Assembly: GCF_022317005.1 (NCBI RefSeq)
Contig: NZ_CP081006.1
Location: forward strand, 1 to 64,000
Length of the DNA stretch: 64,000 bases
Origin: Mycobacterium sp. IDR2000157661
GTDB lineage: Bacteria > Actinomycetota > Actinomycetes > Mycobacteriales > Mycobacteriaceae
Direction of reading: 5' to 3'
In this document: positions 16,294 to 25,125 of the stretch, in pieces
Layout of the letters: the number at the start of each line of letters is the position of its first letter
Numbering within the stretch: position 1 is the stretch's first letter
The notes under the pieces: model-generated
What the model was told of the DNA's origin: nothing
What the model saw: only the letters and a program-made list of their open reading frames with translations
Database searches by the model: none
Translations under genes and position numbers: made by a program

Positions 16294-19200
16294 TCATGGG
16301 CGGCGGGTAGCCCGTTGTGGCCACCAGCTGGCTTCGCGCAGGAGTGTGGCGATGGCGGGGACGGTGAGGGTGCGGACCAGGAAGGTGTCCAGCAGAAGTC
16401 CGCAGCCGACGATGAAGCCAACTTGGATCATGATGGCAATTGAGCCGACCACGAGGCCGAACATGCTGGCGGCGAAGATGAGCCCGGCTGAGGTGATGAC
16501 GGAGCCGGTGTTGGCCACGGTGCGTAGCACGCCGACGCGGATGTTGGTGCCGGATTCCTCACGTAGCCGCGAGACGAGCAGCATGTTGTAGTCGGCGCCG
16601 ACGGCGACGAGGATGATGAACGCCAGAAGCGGTACGGGCCAGGCGATTTCGTAGCCGAGTCCCCATTGGAATACCAGGACGCCGATGCCCAGTGAGGCCA
16701 GGTAGTTCAGCACGACCGTGCCTAGCAGGTACAGCGGTGCCAGCAGGGCGCGCAGCAGCAGTACCAGGATCAAGCCGACGATGACCAGAGTGGCGATGAC
16801 CAGTTGGGCGAAGTCGGTCCACAGCAGGCGTTGGAGGTCGGAGTTGACGGCGGGAAATCCCGCAACAGACACGGTGGCTTGGGCCAGTGAGGTGTTGGGG
16901 CGGGCGGCGTTGGCGACGTCGGTGATCGTGTGGGTGAGCTTCGTGGCCTCGGCGCTGTAGGGGTCGTGGTGAGATTCGATGGCGAAACGGGCAGTCTTGC
17001 CGTCGGGGGACAGGAATTGCTTAGCGACATCGGCGAATTGGCGGTTTTCGAAGGTGTTGGCGGGCAGGTAGAAGCCGCTGGAGGAGTCCGAGCCCGCACT
17101 CGCGCGGGCCGAGTTTTGCAGTTGCGTGGCGATCTGGCTCATGCCCGACAGCATCTCGATGTTGCTGTCGGCGAGCGTGTGAACCCCGGTGGCCAGCGCT
17201 TGGGCGCCGGAGGCGAGTTGGCTGATGCCGTCCTGGAGGCGGCCGATGTTGCCGGCCAGATCGGCGGGGTCACCGAGGGCTCCGAATGCCTTGTTCATGG
17301 CGGCGACGGCGGTTTGGACGTTGGCGAGGGTGCCGGCGACGGTGGCGTTGGTGGCGGGGTTGTAGCGGTCGCCGAGGTCGGCGACCTGGGTGAAAAAGCC
17401 GCCGTTGCGTAGGGTCACCAGGATCTGGACCTGGTCGCGGATCTGGGCGCATTGGGGTGTGGTCGCGCACCACGGGGAGGTGTTGAGGGCGCCGACGAGC
17501 GGATCCAGCATGGCGATGGCGTTGGCGGCTCGGTCGGCCAGGGGCCGCAACCCCGGCCCGGATTGGATGGCCTGGTCGACCGCTGGTGCGGTGGCCGAAA
17601 GTTGTTGCAGCAGGGGCCGGAACCGCTGTATTTGCGTCCCGGCGGTTTGGGCTTGGCTCAAGATGCCGCTCAGCGGGGTCAGCGCGGTGCGCAGGGTGGT
17701 GTCGAGTTGGGCCAGCCCGGCGGCGAGTTGGTCGGCGCCGTTGGTGAGTTTGGCCAGATCGGCTTTGCGGGCGTTGCCGTCGGCGACGGCGCCGGCCATC
17801 TTGTCGCCGATCTGTTGGTTCTGCCAAGCCAATTCGGCTTGGTCGAGCCGTTCGCCGGTGGGGCGGGTGACACCGGACACCTTGGTGACACCCGGAATCT
17901 GGGAGACACGGGAGGCCATCTCGTCCAGATCGGCCAGCCCTTTGCCGGTGCGCATGTCGGTGGGGTTTTCGACCAGGAGGAATTCGGTGATGACAATGTC
18001 TTTACGGAAGTGGCGGTCGAGCAGCTGGTAGCCCTGGTTGCTTTCGGTGCTGGCGGGCTGGCCCCTGCGGTCGTCGTAGCTGATCTTGATCGTCGCGGCG
18101 ACCGCCGACAGCGCGATGAGGATGACCAGGCTGATGGCCAGTAGCGGAACCGGCCGACGGACCACGGCCACAGCGACGCTGTTCCAGTAGCGGCGGGTGC
18201 GGTCGGGTTTGGGCTCACCGATGCCGCGTTTGGCGGCCAGCGCCAGCACCGGCGGCAGCAGCGTGACGGTGGCCAGGAACCCGAAAAGAACCGCGACAGC
18301 GCATGCCGGGCCGAGCGCGGCGAACACGCTGAGCCGGGCGAACACCATCGCCAGGAACGCGAATGCGACTGTGGCCGCCGAGGCCAGGATCACCCGGCCG
18401 ATGCTGGCGGTGGCGTGGATGACGGCCTGCTCGGCCGGCACCTGCGCGCGGCGCTGCTCGTGGTAACGGCTGATCAGAAACACCGTGTAGTCGGTGCCCG
18501 CACCCAGCAGGATCGCGGTCATAAACGCCACGGTGAACTGCGAGACGGGCATGCCCAGCTCGCCGAGAGCCGACAGCACACCGCGCCCGACTGCCAAGCT
18601 CACCCCGATCACCAGCAGCGGCAGCAGCGCGGTGACCACCGACCGGTACACGATCAGCAGAATCAGCGCGATAAGACCCGCGGTGGCGATCGAGATGAAC
18701 ACCAGATCGTGCTCGGCGGAGGCGATCTGGTCGCGGAATGTCGCCGGCGGACCGGTCACGCGCACCGTCGTGCTGGAGTCGCGAAACGCCTCAGCGGCGA
18801 TGTCACGCACGGCTTCGACAGACTCTGCGGCGGTGGGATCACCCAGCGTTCCCGCGATCCCCACCGGTAGGTACCAGGCCTTTCGGTCCTGGCTGACAGC
18901 TTGGGCTTCGGTGACCGGGTCGGCAAGCAGGTCCTGTACCAGCAAGACGTGGTCGGTGTCGGCGCGCAGCCGCGTCACCAGCTGCTCGTAGCGATCCCGT
19001 GCCGAAGGGGTCAAGCCGGCGGGGTCTTCCATCGCGACGAACACCGCCGTCTTGGCACCCTGCTCGCCGAAGGCCGCGCTCATCCGGTCCACGGTTTGAA
19101 ACGAGCCCACATCACGCGGGATCAGGTCCACCGACTGCTGCCGCACCACAGTCTCCAACTGGGGAAACAGCAGCGCCAGCACGACCGCGACACCGAGCCA

Positions 19201-19359
19201 CGCCCCGATCACCAGCATCTTGTGTCGCACCGTGAACCCAGCCAGCGCCGCCAGCCGTGCGCTGTACTCACTGGAGCGGGCCGGATCCGTCGAACGGCCG
19301 TTTCGCGGCCGAAGTGTCGTTGCGGTGCCCGAAACATCTGGATCGCTGTCGGTCACCAC
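16294..19359 (-). CDS. MmpL/RND-family transporter (1021 aa)
   Basis: A full-length RND-type exporter. It has the two-half architecture of MmpL proteins: a first membrane helix near residue 50, a periplasmic loop, a block of about five helices (SIATAGLIALILLIVYRS to VTLLPPVLALAA), a long second periplasmic domain rich in coiled coil (residues about 430-780) and a second helix block (VIATLVIVGLILVLLLRALLAPLYL to the end). GADYN and GTDYT in the membrane blocks carry the aspartates for proton coupling. GTG 19359 follows GGAGGTGTG. No MmpS partner is nearby. The operator at 19384 overlaps its promoter. Such proteins export lipids, siderophores or drugs; the substrate here is unknown. Confidence 0.92.
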   Translation of the reverse strand: MVTDSDPDVSGTATTLRPRNGRSTDPARSSEYSARLAALAGFTVRHKMLVIGAWLGVAVVLALLFPQLETVVRQQSVDLIPRDVGSFQTVDRMSAAFGEQGAKTAVFVAMEDPAGLTPSARDRYEQLVTRLRADTDHVLLVQDLLADPVTEAQAVSQDRKAWYLPVGIAGTLGDPTAAESVEAVRDIAAEAFRDSSTTVRVTGPPATFRDQIASAEHDLVFISIATAGLIALILLIVYRSVVTALLPLLVIGVSLAVGRGVLSALGELGMPVSQFTVAFMTAILLGAGTDYTVFLISRYHEQRRAQVPAEQAVIHATASIGRVILASAATVAFAFLAMVFARLSVFAALGPACAVAVLFGFLATVTLLPPVLALAAKRGIGEPKPDRTRRYWNSVAVAVVRRPVPLLAISLVILIALSAVAATIKISYDDRRGQPASTESNQGYQLLDRHFRKDIVITEFLLVENPTDMRTGKGLADLDEMASRVSQIPGVTKVSGVTRPTGERLDQAELAWQNQQIGDKMAGAVADGNARKADLAKLTNGADQLAAGLAQLDTTLRTALTPLSGILSQAQTAGTQIQRFRPLLQQLSATAPAVDQAIQSGPGLRPLADRAANAIAMLDPLVGALNTSPWCATTPQCAQIRDQVQILVTLRNGGFFTQVADLGDRYNPATNATVAGTLANVQTAVAAMNKAFGALGDPADLAGNIGRLQDGISQLASGAQALATGVHTLADSNIEMLSGMSQIATQLQNSARASAGSDSSSGFYLPANTFENRQFADVAKQFLSPDGKTARFAIESHHDPYSAEATKLTHTITDVANAARPNTSLAQATVSVAGFPAVNSDLQRLLWTDFAQLVIATLVIVGLILVLLLRALLAPLYLLGTVVLNYLASLGIGVLVFQWGLGYEIAWPVPLLAFIILVAVGADYNMLLVSRLREESGTNIRVGVLRTVANTGSVITSAGLIFAASMFGLVVGSIAIMIQVGFIVGCGLLLDTFLVRTLTVPAIATLLREASWWPQRATRRP

Positions 19360-19383
19360 ACCTCCATCCGAAGCGAGACTATC

Positions 19384-19400
19384 GGTATCGCTACGCTACT
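19384..19400 (-). promoter_or_regulatory. Palindromic operator upstream of the mmpL gene (site 2)
   Basis: GGTATCGCTACGCTACT, 25 bp before the mmpL start. Read on the minus strand, a GATAGT box that could serve as -10 lies next to it, so a bound repressor would block transcription. It shares the palindrome with sites at 15434, 19944 and 21220. Confidence 0.62.
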
Positions 19401-19466
19401 AGCAGTGCCATAGTGGTCCGCAACCCCTGCCTGGGCGGGCAAGCGATTCGGGCGCGTCTCCGACCG

Positions 19467-19895
19467 CTAATGACGTGCGGCGACATCGGCGTCGGCGTCG
19501 TCGGGGATGTCGTGGCGGACCACCCGGACCCGGCCACGCGGCAGGCACGCCATGTAGCCGTGGTGTTTGCCGTAGAGCTCCCAGGCGGTGGCGTGTGCGT
19601 CGGCGTCGACATCGATGCGGTGCCCGCGGGAAAAGCCCAGGTGTAGCGCGCCGTCGTCGCCGTAGCGTGCGTGCGTGCACACCGCGCCCGCCAAGTCCAG
19701 CAGCGGGCGTTCATGCTCGGCGACCCGGTAGGGATCGATGAGCACTTCCTCGGCAGGAAAGTCACCGGTGGCGGGCAACGTGAGCCGCAGTGGGCAGGAG
19801 ATAACCAGCTCGTTGTAGTCATCGAGGTCCAACACCAGCCCGTCGTGCAAAGACATCCGCTGCACAACGCAGTCTTCGATCCATTGGCTATACAT
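19467..19895 (-). CDS. DUF6188-like conserved mycobacterial protein (142 aa)
   Basis: A soluble acidic protein beginning MYSQWIEDCVVQRMSLHDGLVLDLDDYNELVIS. Key stretches are PAEEVLIDP, LDLAGAVCTHARY and HATAWELYGKHHGYMACLPRGRVRVVRHD. This pattern matches a family I recall as DUF6188, widespread in mycobacteria and of unknown function. It has operator site 3 some 50-65 bp upstream, so it belongs to the same regulon as the mmpL gene. ATG 19895 follows GAAGGAGG, a strong ribosome site. Confidence 0.75.
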   Translation of the reverse strand: MYSQWIEDCVVQRMSLHDGLVLDLDDYNELVISCPLRLTLPATGDFPAEEVLIDPYRVAEHERPLLDLAGAVCTHARYGDDGALHLGFSRGHRIDVDADAHATAWELYGKHHGYMACLPRGRVRVVRHDIPDDADADVAARH

Positions 19896-19943
19896 CGCGC
19901 CTCCTTCGACACGTCATCGGGTCGTTCCTCAAATGGTACGGCA

Positions 19944-19960
19944 GGTAGCGCTGCGATACC
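19944..19960 (-). promoter_or_regulatory. Palindromic operator upstream of the DUF6188-like gene (site 3)
   Basis: GGTAGCGCTGCGATACC is the best copy: with an odd centre the arms differ at one position. It sits between the TetR gene end (19971) and the start at 19895. Confidence 0.65.
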
Positions 19961-19970
19961 ACCAGTAGCG

Positions 19971-20642
19971 TTAGCTGCCGGCGCTGATGGAGCTCAGGCT
20001 GTCGAGAACCCGCCTGGTAGCCCGCTCGATACGGTCGCGTGTCTCAGTCGCCGAGGCCCGTTGGCCGATGAATGCAGTCAGGTTCGCCAGCCAGATGTCG
20101 GCGATGACTTCGGCGACCCGTTGGTCTAATGGGTCGGGCTTGCCGCCGCCCAGCGTGCGGGCGAGCAGGCGTTCGATCACGGCGGCAGCCTTGTTGACCG
20201 CCGCGGCGTCGCTGGTATTGGCGACAACGAAGGCCCGGGTCATGGCCTCGGTGAGAAGTGGGTCGCTCTGCCAGCGTTCGTGCAGATAGGCGGTGAGCCG
20301 GTCCAGTCGCTGCTGGGGTGCGGCGGCGCTGGCGGTCCAGTCATAGCTGGCGTCGAGGCGCTGGAATTCTCGGGTCAGTGCCGATACCAGTAGGTGGGTC
20401 TTGGACGGGAAGTAGCGATATAGCGTGCCCACGGCGATGCCGGCGCGCTGGGCCACCGTGCGCATCTGAACGGCCTCATAGCCGCCCGCCGCGGCCACGA
20501 TCAGCGCCGCATCCAAAATCGCCTCCCGGCGACGGGTCGACACGTGCGAGCGTGGCGCTGGTATCGCGTGCGGCGGGATCGACTGCGAATCCGCCTGGGC
20601 CCGTTGCGCTTTCAGGTGCGCGCGGGTGTCGGGTGTGGTCAC
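19971..20642 (-). CDS. TetR-family regulator resembling KstR
   Basis: A 223-residue regulator. The HTH region REAILDAALIVAAAGGYEAVQMRTVAQRAGIAVGTLYRYFPSKTHLLVSAL is very close to that of the mycobacterial sterol-catabolism repressor KstR, as is the later PLLTEAMTRAFVVAN. The first 40 residues are a different tail. GTG 20642 overlaps the thioesterase stop (GTGA), so the two are co-transcribed under operator site 4. The sites in this block do not look like the known KstR operator (AAC-N2-GTT core), so it is a paralogue with other targets. A sterol or acyl-CoA-type ligand is a guess from the resemblance. Confidence 0.85.
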   Translation of the reverse strand: MTTPDTRAHLKAQRAQADSQSIPPHAIPAPRSHVSTRRREAILDAALIVAAAGGYEAVQMRTVAQRAGIAVGTLYRYFPSKTHLLVSALTREFQRLDASYDWTASAAAPQQRLDRLTAYLHERWQSDPLLTEAMTRAFVVANTSDAAAVNKAAAVIERLLARTLGGGKPDPLDQRVAEVIADIWLANLTAFIGQRASATETRDRIERATRRVLDSLSSISAGS

Positions 20643-21199
20643 GATGTCGAGTCGTGTGGGTCTGTGCGGGGTCCGCTGCTGCGCGCGAATTGCTCGAGCT
20701 GGCCATCGAACGCGGCCAGATCACCATGGGCGGCGAAGTGGTCGGTGGTCACCACGACGAACACCGCGCTCGCGGTGAACCGGGTGACCCCATCAGTGCT
20801 CGTGCCCGTCCCGCTGACATGCAGGGCGCGGCCCTCCCGCGCGGTGATGTGCGCGGCGATGCGATGCGGTTGATGCAGTGGTACCGGCAGCAGGTACTCG
20901 ACGGTCAGGCTGCGCGTCACCGCCGGCGTTCCGGCGATCCACAACGTGAAGCCCAGGACGTCATCGCACGCGGCGGCGACTGCGCCGCCGTGCGCCAGAC
21001 CGGGCGCCCCGATGTGGCGTTCGTCGAAGGTCACATCGGCATACACCTCGTCGCCGCAGCGGTACGCCACCAGATGCAGGCCGTGGGGATTGTCCGGGCC
21101 GCAGCCCATGCATGTCGGAGTATGGGAAGGCAGCAGCTCCGCAGGTGGTGCAAGCGAACGGTCAGGTACAACATCGCGATATGGCAAGTGGTCGGACAC
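20639..21199 (-). CDS. Hotdog-fold thioesterase (PaaI-like)
   Basis: The frame is open to 21334, but GTG 21199 (MSDHLPYRD) is preferred since operator site 4 and a GGAGG-type site lie between. The 186-residue protein shows CMGCGPDNPHGLHL, then GAPGLAHGGAVAAACDDVLGFTLW, the hotdog segment with catalytic-region residues, and LTVEYLLPVPLHQPHRI. Members cleave acyl-CoA thioesters. It is translationally coupled to the KstR-like regulator. With the P450 and MmpL it suggests processing and export of a lipid-like compound. Confidence 0.83.
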   Translation of the reverse strand: MSDHLPYRDVVPDRSLAPPAELLPSHTPTCMGCGPDNPHGLHLVAYRCGDEVYADVTFDERHIGAPGLAHGGAVAAACDDVLGFTLWIAGTPAVTRSLTVEYLLPVPLHQPHRIAAHITAREGRALHVSGTGTSTDGVTRFTASAVFVVVTTDHFAAHGDLAAFDGQLEQFARSSGPRTDPHDSTS

Positions 21200-21219
21200 C
21201 CCAAACCTCCGGTACGAAC

Positions 21220-21236
21220 AGTTTCGCTGCGATACC
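21220..21236 (-). promoter_or_regulatory. Palindromic operator upstream of thioesterase-TetR operon (site 4)
   Basis: AGTTTCGCTGCGATACC fits the shared 17-bp palindrome with changes in the left arm only. It lies 21 bp before GTG 21199, which supports that start. Confidence 0.6.
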
Positions 21237-21433
21237 GTTGGTACCACATCTGCGGGCTGGTGGGGAACTGTTGGCCAGAAACTTGGAAGCGGCGCGGTGA
21301 GTAAGCAGCGGCCAGCCGGACGATGGCGCGCCAAAGGACACCGAACCCGTAACCACGTAGGTCCAGTCCCGTAATCATTCGGTCCGCGACGGCGGTACTC
21401 CGCTCGCCGTCGGTTGAGGCTCGTGCGCCGGGA

Positions 21434-22627
21434 TTAGTTCGTCGACGAGGTGATCGGCAGCGAGAGATAGCCGCGGATGGGCCCCGAGCGCAGCCGTATT
21501 GCCGAATCGAGATCGACCTGCCAATCGGGCACCCGCGACAGGAAGGCGTGCAAGGCAATTCGAGCCTCCATCCGCGCCAGCGCAGCACCAAGGCAGAAAT
21601 GGACGCCCCGGCCAAAACCCACCTGGTGTTCGGGTTTGCGATCGATATCGAAGACGTCCGGGTGCGCAAACACCCGTTCATCGCGGTTGGCCGAGCCAAA
21701 CAACAGAAGCACCGAGTCCCCCTCGGACATAGTGATGCCGTGCAGCGTCACGTCGGTGGTCAGCACCCTCGAAAGTCCCTGCACCGGTGAGTCATAGCGC
21801 AACAATTCCTCGACCGCCTGACCGAGCAGTGCGGGGTCGGCGGCCAGCCGATGACGACTCTGCGGATGCTCGGCAAGCACCACCGTGGCGTTGGCCAACA
21901 GGTTCGTGGTGGTCTCGTGGCCCGCGATCAGCAGGAGCAAGCAGAACCCGAGAAGTTCATCGTCGCTGAGCTTCTCACCGTCCACCTCGGCGCTGACCAG
22001 AGCCGACATCAAATCCTCACGCGGCGTCCGACGACGGTCAGCCAGGAAGTCGGCGAAGTATGCATATACCGCGGCTGCGGCAGCAAGGCCTTCCCCCACC
22101 TCGCCACGGGCCGGGTTTGACTGAATCAATGTGCTCGACCATTGCCGGAACTGGGTGCGGTCCTCGCGCGGAACACCTAACAGGTCAGCAATGACCATGG
22201 CCGGAAGAATGCCCGCGAAATCAGCGACGAAATCCACCGTCCCGCAGGCCAAATCGAGTTTCTCGACCAGCTGCTCGGCCAACTGCTCGATACCCTCGCC
22301 GAGGGCAGCAACGCGCCGAGGGGTGAACGCCCTGCTGACCAAGGCTCTTAGCTGATCGTGGCGCGGTGGATCCATCATGATCATCATCGGCAGGAATGAT
22401 TCCAGGAACGGCGCGTCCGGCGGCGTCGGAAAAACACCATTGACTGACGAATAGGTGTGATGATCCAACAATGCCGCGCTGACGTCGTCGTGGCGACTGA
22501 GGACCCACGTGTTGGAGGCCTCCGCCCGATACACCGGGACCTCATTACGCATCAACCGGTATGCGGGGTAGGGATCGTCCTGAATGTCCGCATCGAAAGG
22601 GTCATAGCGAATTTGCACCGTCGACAT
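21434..22627 (-). CDS. Cytochrome P450
   Basis: A 397-residue soluble bacterial P450 from ATG 22627. The I-helix oxygen motif is LLLIAGHETTTNLL, the K-helix ExxR is VEELLRYDSP with the arginine, and the heme loop is FGRGVHFCLGAALARME with the ligand cysteine about 50 residues from the end. It needs ferredoxin and reductase partners, none of which is encoded nearby. It is divergent from the TetR gene at 22692, with a palindrome in the shared promoter. The CYP family cannot be fixed by eye and the substrate is unknown. Confidence 0.94.
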   Translation of the reverse strand: MSTVQIRYDPFDADIQDDPYPAYRLMRNEVPVYRAEASNTWVLSRHDDVSAALLDHHTYSSVNGVFPTPPDAPFLESFLPMMIMMDPPRHDQLRALVSRAFTPRRVAALGEGIEQLAEQLVEKLDLACGTVDFVADFAGILPAMVIADLLGVPREDRTQFRQWSSTLIQSNPARGEVGEGLAAAAAVYAYFADFLADRRRTPREDLMSALVSAEVDGEKLSDDELLGFCLLLLIAGHETTTNLLANATVVLAEHPQSRHRLAADPALLGQAVEELLRYDSPVQGLSRVLTTDVTLHGITMSEGDSVLLLFGSANRDERVFAHPDVFDIDRKPEHQVGFGRGVHFCLGAALARMEARIALHAFLSRVPDWQVDLDSAIRLRSGPIRGYLSLPITSSTN

Positions 22628-22663
22628 ATGGAACTCCCGCCACATTGCAGAACGTCGGTTTAA

Positions 22664-22672
22664 ACTCAGAGT
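22664..22672. promoter_or_regulatory. Short palindrome in the P450/TetR divergent promoter
   Basis: ACTCAGAGT, a perfect odd palindrome within TTTAAACTCAGAGTCTAAT, midway between the divergent P450 and TetR starts. It is a plausible operator for the TetR at 22692. It differs from the four-site motif of the neighbouring genes. Confidence 0.45.
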
Positions 22673-22691
22673 CTAATTGACAGGAGAGTCA

Positions 22692-23294
22692 ATGCGCGAG
22701 GTTCCCGCTCAAATTGCCCAACGGCTGCCCGCGGCAGCCGCACTGTTCGCCGAGCGCGGTCTCAACGACACCAAGATCGAAGACGTCGCCGCAGCCACGG
22801 GAATTGCCAAAGCCACCCTGTACTACTACTTCGCAGGCAAAGAGGACATCCTCGCGTTCTTGCTCGAAGACGCCCTGCAGCAGGTGGCCAACGAGGTGAC
22901 CACGATCGCGACCGGTGACGGTACGGGCGCCGACCGCCTTCACCGCGCCATCAGCGCGCAGCTACGGGTGATGGCCCAACGCCCCGCCGCCTGCCGCGCC
23001 CTGATCGGCGAACTGGGCCGCGCCGCCCGCATACCCGTCATCGCTGACATGATCAGCATCGCCTACCTCGAACCCGTCGAGACCCTGCTTCGGGAGGGAG
23101 CCGCCGACGGTTCCCTGGTTGCTGTCGACAACGCCCGGGCTGCAGCCATCGCGCTGTTCGGCGCCGTTACGACCAGCGCCCTGACCTACCTCATTACCGA
23201 CGACGCGCTAGACGAGGGCCTCGTCGCGCGCGCCATCGACGATGTGGCGTTTACCGGCCTGCGACCACGGAAACCGCGACAAGAGCCGACATGA
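22692..23294 (+). CDS. TetR-family regulator divergent from the P450 gene
   Basis: A 200-residue TetR protein from ATG 22692, preceded by AGGAGA. The HTH covers residues about 10-55: LPAAAALFAERGLNDTKIEDVAAATGIAKATLYYYFAGKEDILAF. The C-terminal half is the ligand-binding helical domain. Its position divergent from the P450 implies that it represses that gene and itself. The ligand may be the P450 substrate. Confidence 0.9.
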   Translation: MREVPAQIAQRLPAAAALFAERGLNDTKIEDVAAATGIAKATLYYYFAGKEDILAFLLEDALQQVANEVTTIATGDGTGADRLHRAISAQLRVMAQRPAACRALIGELGRAARIPVIADMISIAYLEPVETLLREGAADGSLVAVDNARAAAIALFGAVTTSALTYLITDDALDEGLVARAIDDVAFTGLRPRKPRQEPT

Positions 23295-23455
23295 GCGGCG
23301 GCCCGCCGCTCACAACACACGCGTCGGCCCAGCATGTTCGTCCTGGCCACACCCAGAGTCCCCTGACGTTGAGCGATGCCGATAATCGGGACCGAAATGC
23401 ACGGCAAGATGTTGCCTCGAGGCAGTCCTAGAGGCGGCGCGTCGCCGGTAAGACG

Positions 23456-24019
23456 TCAGGCGGCGGTGCCGTCGGCGAGGTATCGGTACACAGTGGCGCG
23501 AGAGACGCCGAGCATCTTCGCGATGTCGGTGGCGGCAATGCCCTTGCCGCGCAAGTTCCGCGCCTTCGCGGCATCGGCGTCGTCGACCTTGCGGGGGCGT
23601 CCGCCCTTACGTCCGTTGGCGGCTGCCGCAGCAAGCCCAGCGCGGGTGCGCTCAATCATGGTGTCGCGCTCAAGTTGGGCGAATGCCGCCATGATCGTGA
23701 GCATCGCCTTGCCCATCGCGCCCTCGGTGTGAAGGCCCTCGGTGATGCTGCGGAACCCGATACCCCGCGACATCAGGTCGTCGACGACGGCGAGGACGTG
23801 CTGAGTGTTGCGCCCAAGCCGGTCAAGCTTCCATACAGCGAGCACGTCGCCTTCGCGGAGATGATCGAGGCACGCATCGAGACCCGGTCGAGCTGAAGTC
23901 GAACCGGAGACACCCTGGTCACGAAAGACGCGATCAACTCCGGCCTGGCGCAGCGCATCGAGTTGCAGCGCCATGTTCTGGTCGGCGGTCGATACCCTCG
24001 CGTATCCGATGATGGCCAT
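23456..24019 (-). CDS. Serine recombinase (Tn3-type resolvase)
   Basis: A 187-residue resolvase/invertase. The N-terminus MAIIGYARVSTADQNMALQLDAL carries the catalytic serine, and KLDRLGRNTQHVL and RSITEGLHTEGAMGKAMLTIMAAFAQLERD complete the core. The C-terminal HTH (GIAATDIAKMLGVSRATVYRYL) binds res. Size and order match Tn3-family resolvases. No tnpA transposase is found in the window, so this is a remnant or a stand-alone recombinase at the edge of the second cargo block. Repeats upstream of its start look like its res site. Confidence 0.92.
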   Translation of the reverse strand: MAIIGYARVSTADQNMALQLDALRQAGVDRVFRDQGVSGSTSARPGLDACLDHLREGDVLAVWKLDRLGRNTQHVLAVVDDLMSRGIGFRSITEGLHTEGAMGKAMLTIMAAFAQLERDTMIERTRAGLAAAAANGRKGGRPRKVDDADAAKARNLRGKGIAATDIAKMLGVSRATVYRYLADGTAA

Positions 24020-24030
24020 TGCGTCCCCTG

Positions 24031-24086
24031 TCTCACAAACCCGTTGTTGACCGGGTTATGAGAATATCAGTTATGAGACGGGTTTT
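24031..24086. repeat. res-like inverted repeats upstream of the resolvase
   Basis: TCTCACAAACCCG (24031-24043) is nearly inverted at 24052-24063 (CGGGTTATGAGA), and a further GAGACGGGTTT copy follows around 24075-24085. Clustered inverted words just before a resolvase start are the usual form of a resolution site and operator. The exact crossover cannot be fixed. Confidence 0.6.
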
Positions 24087-24202
24087 CTAGACAGTCAGCC
24101 CGGCCAATCGATGCAGGTCGAAAAATACCGCGTGGCCGCTGCGGTTGGGTCGCAACAACCCATCGTTTTCGAGACAAGTCCTGACACTTCGAACGAGTTC
24201 AG

Positions 24203-24658
24203 CTACCCGAGGATGCGACCGGGCGACCATCCCGCCAGCGGGTCATACCCGCCGGCCCGACGCGGCAGGGGGACGGTCTCAAGCTCGGCGATCGGCTCTG
24301 CCACAGACTTGGACTGGCCCTCCTCGGCAGTCGGCTCCTCACTCGTGAACGACTCCGGCTCGGACAGGGTCTCGTCAGCGTCGGACTCGCTGATCGGCTC
24401 ACCCGCCCGCCTACGCATCACCGCCGCCCACTCGCTCAGTTCTTCGGCAGTCAAAGCGCCCAGCGCGATGACCTGGCGGGCAACATCGGCCTGTAGGCCC
24501 CAGGCAGGGTCATCCGGCCCGACGACGGTGCCGAACACGTCGCGAAGCTCGCCCACCGCCTGCTGTGCCAGCGCCGCCGGGTCGAGTCTGCCCTGCGCAA
24601 CGTCCTCCGCGACGCCCATCGCGGCGGTGATGGCATCGTGCTTTGTCATCGCGGTCAT
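24203..24658 (-). CDS. Satellite protein of unknown function between small terminase and cargo
   Basis: A 151-residue acidic protein (MTAMTKHDAITAAMG) with a helical N-terminal half and a low-complexity, glutamate-rich tail (SESDADETLSEPES). ATG 24658 overlaps the stop of the TerS-like gene (ATGA), so it is in the packaging operon. No known domain is recognised. The second cargo block interrupts the operon right after it. Similar small acidic genes often sit between terminase genes in actinophages. Confidence 0.65.
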   Translation of the reverse strand: MTAMTKHDAITAAMGVAEDVAQGRLDPAALAQQAVGELRDVFGTVVGPDDPAWGLQADVARQVIALGALTAEELSEWAAVMRRRAGEPISESDADETLSEPESFTSEEPTAEEGQSKSVAEPIAELETVPLPRRAGGYDPLAGWSPGRILG

Positions 24659-25125
24659 CGTTGTATCTCCTTCGTCGCCGGCATGTCGATCACCTCGGCA
24701 TCGACCACCGACAGAAGCCGCTGCCGGGCGTCGGCGATGATCGCGGAAGGGTCTTGGACGACGTTGACGTTGACGCGCTCGGGTTCGTACAGCCCGCCAA
24801 TCTTCGCCAGTTCGGCCTCGTTGCGTACGATCTCGCGGTTGAGCGCGATTAGTGTGTCGTCGTCGCCAGCCGTGAACGCCGACGTGAAGCGTGCGGTCAT
24901 CGCGCGGGTGCGGGTCTCGATGGCGAATTTGTGCGACTCGACTGAGGTGGCGGTCGGCTCACGACGCAGCCGCTCGACGTGACGGTTGACGGCGGACTGC
25001 GCCGCCCCGATGGAGCGGTAGCCCAGGCGGTCGCACACCTCGCGCCAGGAGTACCGCGACGCCCGAAGCTGGAACGCCTCGGCGGCGCGCTCCTGGCTGG
25101 CGTGCCTCGACATCGTTGGAGCCAT
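24655..25125 (-). CDS. Small terminase subunit-like protein
   Basis: A 156-residue protein with an N-terminal HTH (ERAAEAFQLRASRYSWREVCDRLGYRSIGAAQSAVNRHVERL) and a helical oligomerisation-type region with ALNREIVRNEAELAKIGGLYEPE. This HTH-plus-helix plan is typical of small terminases that recognise pac or cos. Its place, downstream of the replication region and in the same direction as the large terminase, supports the call. The large subunit is now 12 kb away because of cargo. A different phage HTH protein is possible. Confidence 0.7.
   Translation of the reverse strand: MAPTMSRHASQERAAEAFQLRASRYSWREVCDRLGYRSIGAAQSAVNRHVERLRREPTATSVESHKFAIETRTRAMTARFTSAFTAGDDDTLIALNREIVRNEAELAKIGGLYEPERVNVNVVQDPSAIIADARQRLLSVVDAEVIDMPATKEIQR

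Noticed and set aside
19944..19960. KstR operator
   Set aside because: The KstR-like protein suggested it, but the site lacks the AAC-N2-GTT core of known KstR boxes.
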